Source: Tannerella sp.
GTDB taxonomy: Bacteria; Bacteroidota; Bacteroidia; Bacteroidales; Tannerellaceae
NCBI GenBank assembly: GCA_031289445.1
Contig: JAITPL010000049.1
Coordinates: forward strand, 1 to 9,781
Direction: 5' to 3'
Length of the DNA stretch: 9,781 nucleotides
Shown: piece after piece, positions 6,658 to 9,781 of the stretch
Layout of the letters: every line of letters starts with the position of its first letter
How positions within the stretch are numbered: the stretch's first letter is position 1
The notes under the pieces: model-generated
Databases searched by the model: none
Told to the model about the DNA's origin: nothing
What the model saw: only the letters and a program-made list of their open reading frames with translations
Translations under genes and position numbers: made by a program

Positions 6658-6663
6658 TTCCAA
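6633..6663 (-). promoter_or_regulatory. Bacteroidetes-type promoter of higBA
   Basis: On the - strand a -33 TTG (6661-6663) is followed after exactly 20 bp by TAATTTTG (6633-6640), an exact match to the -7 consensus TAnnTTTG. The higB ATG (6610-6612) is about 20 bp downstream, giving a very short leader. This is the best complete promoter in the window and probably drives higB-higA, and possibly pheS-nth as well. Confidence 0.75.
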
Positions 6664-6719
6664 GCGCGAGGGATGAAAAAAGTTTTTTTACAGAGGAAAG
6701 ATAATGTTTTTTTTATTAT

Positions 6720-6736
6720 TCCACAAAATATGTGGA
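6720..6736. other. Short hairpin between rnr and higB
   Basis: TCCACA and TGTGGA form a perfect 6-bp stem around a 5-nt loop, 13 bp after the rnr stop. On the - strand, the direction of rnr transcription, it is followed by an A-rich rather than a T-rich run, so it is not a canonical terminator for rnr. It might stabilise the rnr 3' end; no other terminator is visible in this 136-bp gap. Confidence 0.35.
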
Positions 6737-6748
6737 CAAAAACTATTC

Positions 6749-8944
6749 TCACGCCGGCGCAAAATCAAGCTGTTTACGTTGAAGGTTAGCTTGTGCAACC
6801 TTGACGGTCAGGGGGTCGCCAAGTCGATAAACATGTTTGTGGCGTTGGCCGCGTAAGCAGTAGTTTTTTTCGTCGAACTCATAATAATCGTCGTTGAGGT
6901 CGCGCACAGGCACAAGGCCTTCGCACTTGTTCTCGTTCAGTTCGACATAAAGTCCCCATTCCGTAACGCCCGAAATAACGCCGTCATAGACCTGTCCTAT
7001 CTTATCTTTCATAAACTCAACCTGCTTGTATTTAATAGATGCGCGTTCCGCGTTGGCGGCTATTTGCTCCATCGACGAGCAATGATCGCAATATTCCTCA
7101 TAATCGTCAGCCTTAACGCTGCGGCCTCCGTCGAGATAGCGCTCCAGCAGGCGATGCACCATCATATCGGGATAGCGTCGGATAGGCGAAGTGAAATGCG
7201 TATAGAACGGAAATGCAAGCCCAAAGTGCCCTACATTGTGGGTCGAATATTTAGCCTTTTGCATGGAGCGAATAGCGAGAGTCTCGATAAGATTCTGTTC
7301 CGGTTTGCCCTTCGATTTGTCCAACAGCGAGTTGATATTTTTAATCAATTCGCCCTTGTTTGCTTTCGCATTGAGTTTGTATCCGAGACGGCTGACAAAC
7401 TCTACGAAGTTCTGCATCTTTTCCTGATCCGGCTGCTCGTGAATACGATAGACAAAAGTCTTTTTCGACCTGCCTTTGGGCGTCTTGCCTATAGCCTCGG
7501 CTACTGCACGGTTGGCCAGCAGCATAAACTCTTCCACTAAATGATTGGACTCCTTCGCTTCCTTGAAATAAACGCGCAGAGGCTTGCCTTTGTCGTCAAT
7601 ATCAAACTTCACTTCATAGCGGTCGAAATCAATCGCTCCATCCGCAAACCGCCTGTCGCGCAATTGCTTGGCCAAGTCATTGATTTTAAGCAGTTCGACG
7701 TTATAATCGCCCTTACCTGTTTCGATTATTTCCTGCGCCTCTTCGTAGGTAAAACGGCGGTTGCTGCGAATAGCTGTACGAACGATACGGGAAGCATGTA
7801 TTTCAGCCGCATCGTCAAGCTCGAAAACGACCGAGAAACAGAGTTTTTCTTCATCCTGACGAAGCGAACACAGTTTATTTGACAAACGTTCAGGGAGCAT
7901 CGGAATAGTGCGGTCAACGAGGTAAACGGAGGTAGCTCGCTCATAACCTTCACGGTCAATTATATCGCCGGGCTTCACGTAATGCGTCACATCGGCTATA
8001 TGCACGCCTATTTCCCAGCGACCGTTTGCAGCCGCGCGAAACGACAGTGCGTCGTCGAAATCCTTTGCATCCTTGGGGTCGATAGTGAAGGTCGTAACAT
8101 CGCGAAAATCCTCGCGTCGCGCAATCTCGGCAGCGTTTATTTCTTCCGGTATCCTGTCGGCGGCATGTTCCACCTCTTCGGGATAAACGTAAGGCAACCC
8201 GAACTCGGCCAGAATAGCGTGCATTTCGGCATTATTCTCACCCGCAGCGCCAAGTATATCAACGACTTCACCTATAGGATTCTTCGCGTTTTCAGGCCAT
8301 TCTATTATCTTCACTACGGCCTTGTCGCCGTTCTTGCCCCCGCGGAGACTGTCCTTCAGTAGAAAAATATCATTGGCAAGCGTCTTGTCTTCGGTAACCA
8401 GAAAGGCATAGTCGTGTCTTATCTGCAAAGTACCGACATAAGTACGGTCTTTGGTTTCAACCACTTCGAGCACCTCTGCTTCCGGCTCTGCGCCGCGACG
8501 GTGAGCAAATACCTGTACTCGCACGCGATCGCCGTTCATGGCATGAAGCGCATTACGTTCCGCGACCCTAAGAGTAGCGCTGCCATCGTCCGGCACAAAC
8601 GTATTATGTCCGTTACTGCGACGCTGGAAAGTACCTATTGCTATCGTTCCCAGGCTGTTGTAGCGGAAACGTCCGGTATCGACCTCAACCAGCATCTTGT
8701 CTTCGGAAAGCGAGCAAAGAATTTCGAGAATCTGCAGTTTCTGTACCTGCGCCTCAATATCCAATAACTTGCTGACTTGCTTATAGTTATAAACGCTCTT
8801 TGAATCGTTGCGGAAGAGGTCGATGACAGCCTGTATCATCGCGTCCTTTTTCATCCGCTTCGTCCGTGATTTCTTGTTGTCATCACTTTTTCCCCCTTTG
8901 CGGGAAGCCTTGACGCCGCCTGTTTTTTGTTTCTTTATGTTCAT
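6749..8944 (-). CDS. rnr: Ribonuclease R (3'-5' exoribonuclease, RNB family)
   Basis: 731 residues. RNase R degrades structured RNA processively from the 3' end and takes part in mRNA turnover and rRNA quality control. The domains in order are a lysine-rich basic leader (1-35), a winged-helix-like segment (about 36-100), cold-shock RNA-binding domains (about 100-235), the RNB catalytic domain (about 275-605) and a C-terminal S1 domain (about 648-730, QVYDGVISGVTEWGLYVEL). The active-site string TIDPKDAKDFDDA supplies Asp289, Asp295, Asp297 and Asp298, matching the metal-binding set of E. coli RNase R. HFTSPIRRYPD (583-593) is the second conserved RNB block. The long basic tail seen at the C-terminus of enterobacterial RNase R is absent and the lysine-rich stretch is at the N-terminus instead. 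The ATG is 3 nt after the stop of the upstream cysteine desulfurase, indicating an operon with likely translational coupling. Confidence 0.96.
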   Translation of the reverse strand: MNIKKQKTGGVKASRKGGKSDDNKKSRTKRMKKDAMIQAVIDLFRNDSKSVYNYKQVSKLLDIEAQVQKLQILEILCSLSEDKMLVEVDTGRFRYNSLGTIAIGTFQRRSNGHNTFVPDDGSATLRVAERNALHAMNGDRVRVQVFAHRRGAEPEAEVLEVVETKDRTYVGTLQIRHDYAFLVTEDKTLANDIFLLKDSLRGGKNGDKAVVKIIEWPENAKNPIGEVVDILGAAGENNAEMHAILAEFGLPYVYPEEVEHAADRIPEEINAAEIARREDFRDVTTFTIDPKDAKDFDDALSFRAAANGRWEIGVHIADVTHYVKPGDIIDREGYERATSVYLVDRTIPMLPERLSNKLCSLRQDEEKLCFSVVFELDDAAEIHASRIVRTAIRSNRRFTYEEAQEIIETGKGDYNVELLKINDLAKQLRDRRFADGAIDFDRYEVKFDIDDKGKPLRVYFKEAKESNHLVEEFMLLANRAVAEAIGKTPKGRSKKTFVYRIHEQPDQEKMQNFVEFVSRLGYKLNAKANKGELIKNINSLLDKSKGKPEQNLIETLAIRSMQKAKYSTHNVGHFGLAFPFYTHFTSPIRRYPDMMVHRLLERYLDGGRSVKADDYEEYCDHCSSMEQIAANAERASIKYKQVEFMKDKIGQVYDGVISGVTEWGLYVELNENKCEGLVPVRDLNDDYYEFDEKNYCLRGQRHKHVYRLGDPLTVKVAQANLQRKQLDFAPA

Positions 8945-8947
8945 GTG

Positions 8948-9781
8948 TCAATGCACGGTCTCTGCCAATATCTTCTTAATGGCTATGACTAATTTATCTA
9001 TTTCTTCTGTTGTGTTATAAAATGAAAACGCAGGGCGGACGGTCGCTTCCACTCCCATGCGGCGCAAGGCCGGTTGAGCGCAATGATGTCCTGCTCTGAG
9101 GGCAATACCTTCCAAATCAAGCAGTTTGCCTACTTCGGGCGTAGGGATACCCGGAATGACGAACGAAACGACGCTAATCCTCTCGCGCGGGTTGCCGATA
9201 AGTCGGATACCGTCGATTTGTCCAAGTTCCTTACGTGCGTATTCAGTCAGGTAATGCTCGTATTTCTCGATATTCTTGATACCTACGCGGCTCACATAAT
9301 CAAGAGCGACGCCCAGACCTACAGCGTCGGCCACATTCGGCGTACCGGCTTCAAATTTGGCGGGCGGCTTGTTGAAAACCGTTTCCTCAAACGTCACATC
9401 CTGTATCATATTTCCACCTCCTTGCCAGGGGGGAATGAGTTCCAAAAGTTCTTTTTTGCCGTAAACAACCCCTATGCCGTTGGGCGCGTAAATCTTATGC
9501 CCCGAGAAGACAAAGAAATCCACATCCAAAGCCTGCACATCGACCGCAGTATGAGCGACGGATTGAGCGCCGTCAATCAGCACCCTGGCGCCGTAGCGCT
9601 TGGCCATGTCAATCATCGTTTTGGCGGGCGTGATAGTACCGAAAGTGTTGTTTACCTGCGGGAAAGTAACGATTTTGGTGCGCGTACTCAACAGTCGCTC
9701 GTATTCTTCGAGTATCACTTCGCCATTGTCATTGATTGGGATAACCAGCAGTTTGGCGTTCTTTTCCTTCGCTAACTGTTG
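8948..9781 (-). CDS. sufS: Group II (SufS/CsdA-like) cysteine desulfurase, N-terminus outside window; resembles the family 2A encapsulin cargo type
   Basis: The frame is open from the right edge to the TGA at 8948-8950, giving 277 residues of an enzyme of about 400 or more; the start lies outside the window. This PLP enzyme takes sulfur from cysteine as a persulfide for Fe-S clusters and other sulfur products. The PLP lysine is residue 96 of the visible part (FSGHKIYAPNGIG), and the PLP-ring aspartate is Asp70 in LIDGAQSVAH. The persulfide cysteine is Cys234 in RAGHHCAQP, codon 9080-9082, within the short loop typical of group II. The stretch GGGNMIQDVTFEET, then FEAGTPNVADAVGLGVALDYV and RAGHHCAQPALRRMGVEATVRP, reads more like the cargo desulfurase of family 2A encapsulins than like Bacteroidetes SufS, which usually has RTGHHCTQP. 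That comparison is from memory, so the sufS symbol is provisional. It leads directly into rnr. Confidence 0.9.
   Translation of the reverse strand, partial: QQLAKEKNAKLLVIPINDNGEVILEEYERLLSTRTKIVTFPQVNNTFGTITPAKTMIDMAKRYGARVLIDGAQSVAHTAVDVQALDVDFFVFSGHKIYAPNGIGVVYGKKELLELIPPWQGGGNMIQDVTFEETVFNKPPAKFEAGTPNVADAVGLGVALDYVSRVGIKNIEKYEHYLTEYARKELGQIDGIRLIGNPRERISVVSFVIPGIPTPEVGKLLDLEGIALRAGHHCAQPALRRMGVEATVRPAFSFYNTTEEIDKLVIAIKKILAETVH

Noticed and set aside
9074..9775. 233-codon + strand frame opposite the cysteine desulfurase
   Set aside because: It is an antisense shadow; the - strand carries an unmistakable conserved enzyme across the same interval.
1..9781. tRNA, rRNA, CRISPR arrays, insertion sequences
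   Set aside because: No cloverleaf, no regularly spaced repeat-spacer structure and no transposase or integrase coding was seen.

Overview
The window looks like a chromosomal segment of a Bacteroidales bacterium. Three things point there: a Bacteroidetes-type promoter (-33 TTG, about 20 bp, -7 TAnnTTTG) in front of the toxin-antitoxin pair and a matching -7 box in front of the SPOR lipoprotein; start regions that mostly lack a Shine-Dalgarno sequence; and protein types familiar from that group (HEAT/DUF1080 protein, short SPOR lipoprotein, PheS with a CxxC-x4-CxxC insert). The genus cannot be fixed from this stretch.

Layout. The left part is read on the + strand: a large HEAT-repeat protein with two DUF1080 (3-keto-disaccharide hydrolase) domains, cut by the left edge (1-2541); then, from a promoter just after its stop, a SPOR-domain lipoprotein (2591-3073) overlapping murB (about 3045-4106). 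Everything from 4185 to the right edge is read on the - strand. In transcription order this is a group II cysteine desulfurase (cut by the right edge), rnr (RNase R), then a new promoter and higB-higA (toxin-antitoxin), pheS and nth. murB and nth converge over a 77-bp gap with no convincing terminator.

Functional reading. SPOR protein plus MurB is a small cell-envelope unit (peptidoglycan binding and precursor synthesis). Cysteine desulfurase plus RNase R is a tightly coupled pair, 3 nt apart. The essential aminoacyl-tRNA synthetase gene pheS sits 29 bp downstream of higBA with no promoter of its own visible, so it may be read partly from the antitoxin-controlled promoter. The pheS-nth gap carries a perfect 28-bp palindrome, a decayed copy beside it, and a run of degenerate 14-bp repeats that also supply the nth ribosome-binding site. 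This is the strongest non-coding signal in the window.

No clearly new multi-gene system is visible. The best leads are the pheS-nth repeat cluster, the higBA-pheS arrangement with a candidate operator around the -7 box, and the cysteine desulfurase, whose C-terminal half reads more like the cargo enzyme of family 2A encapsulin compartments than like a housekeeping SufS. The neighbours that would settle that last point lie outside the window.
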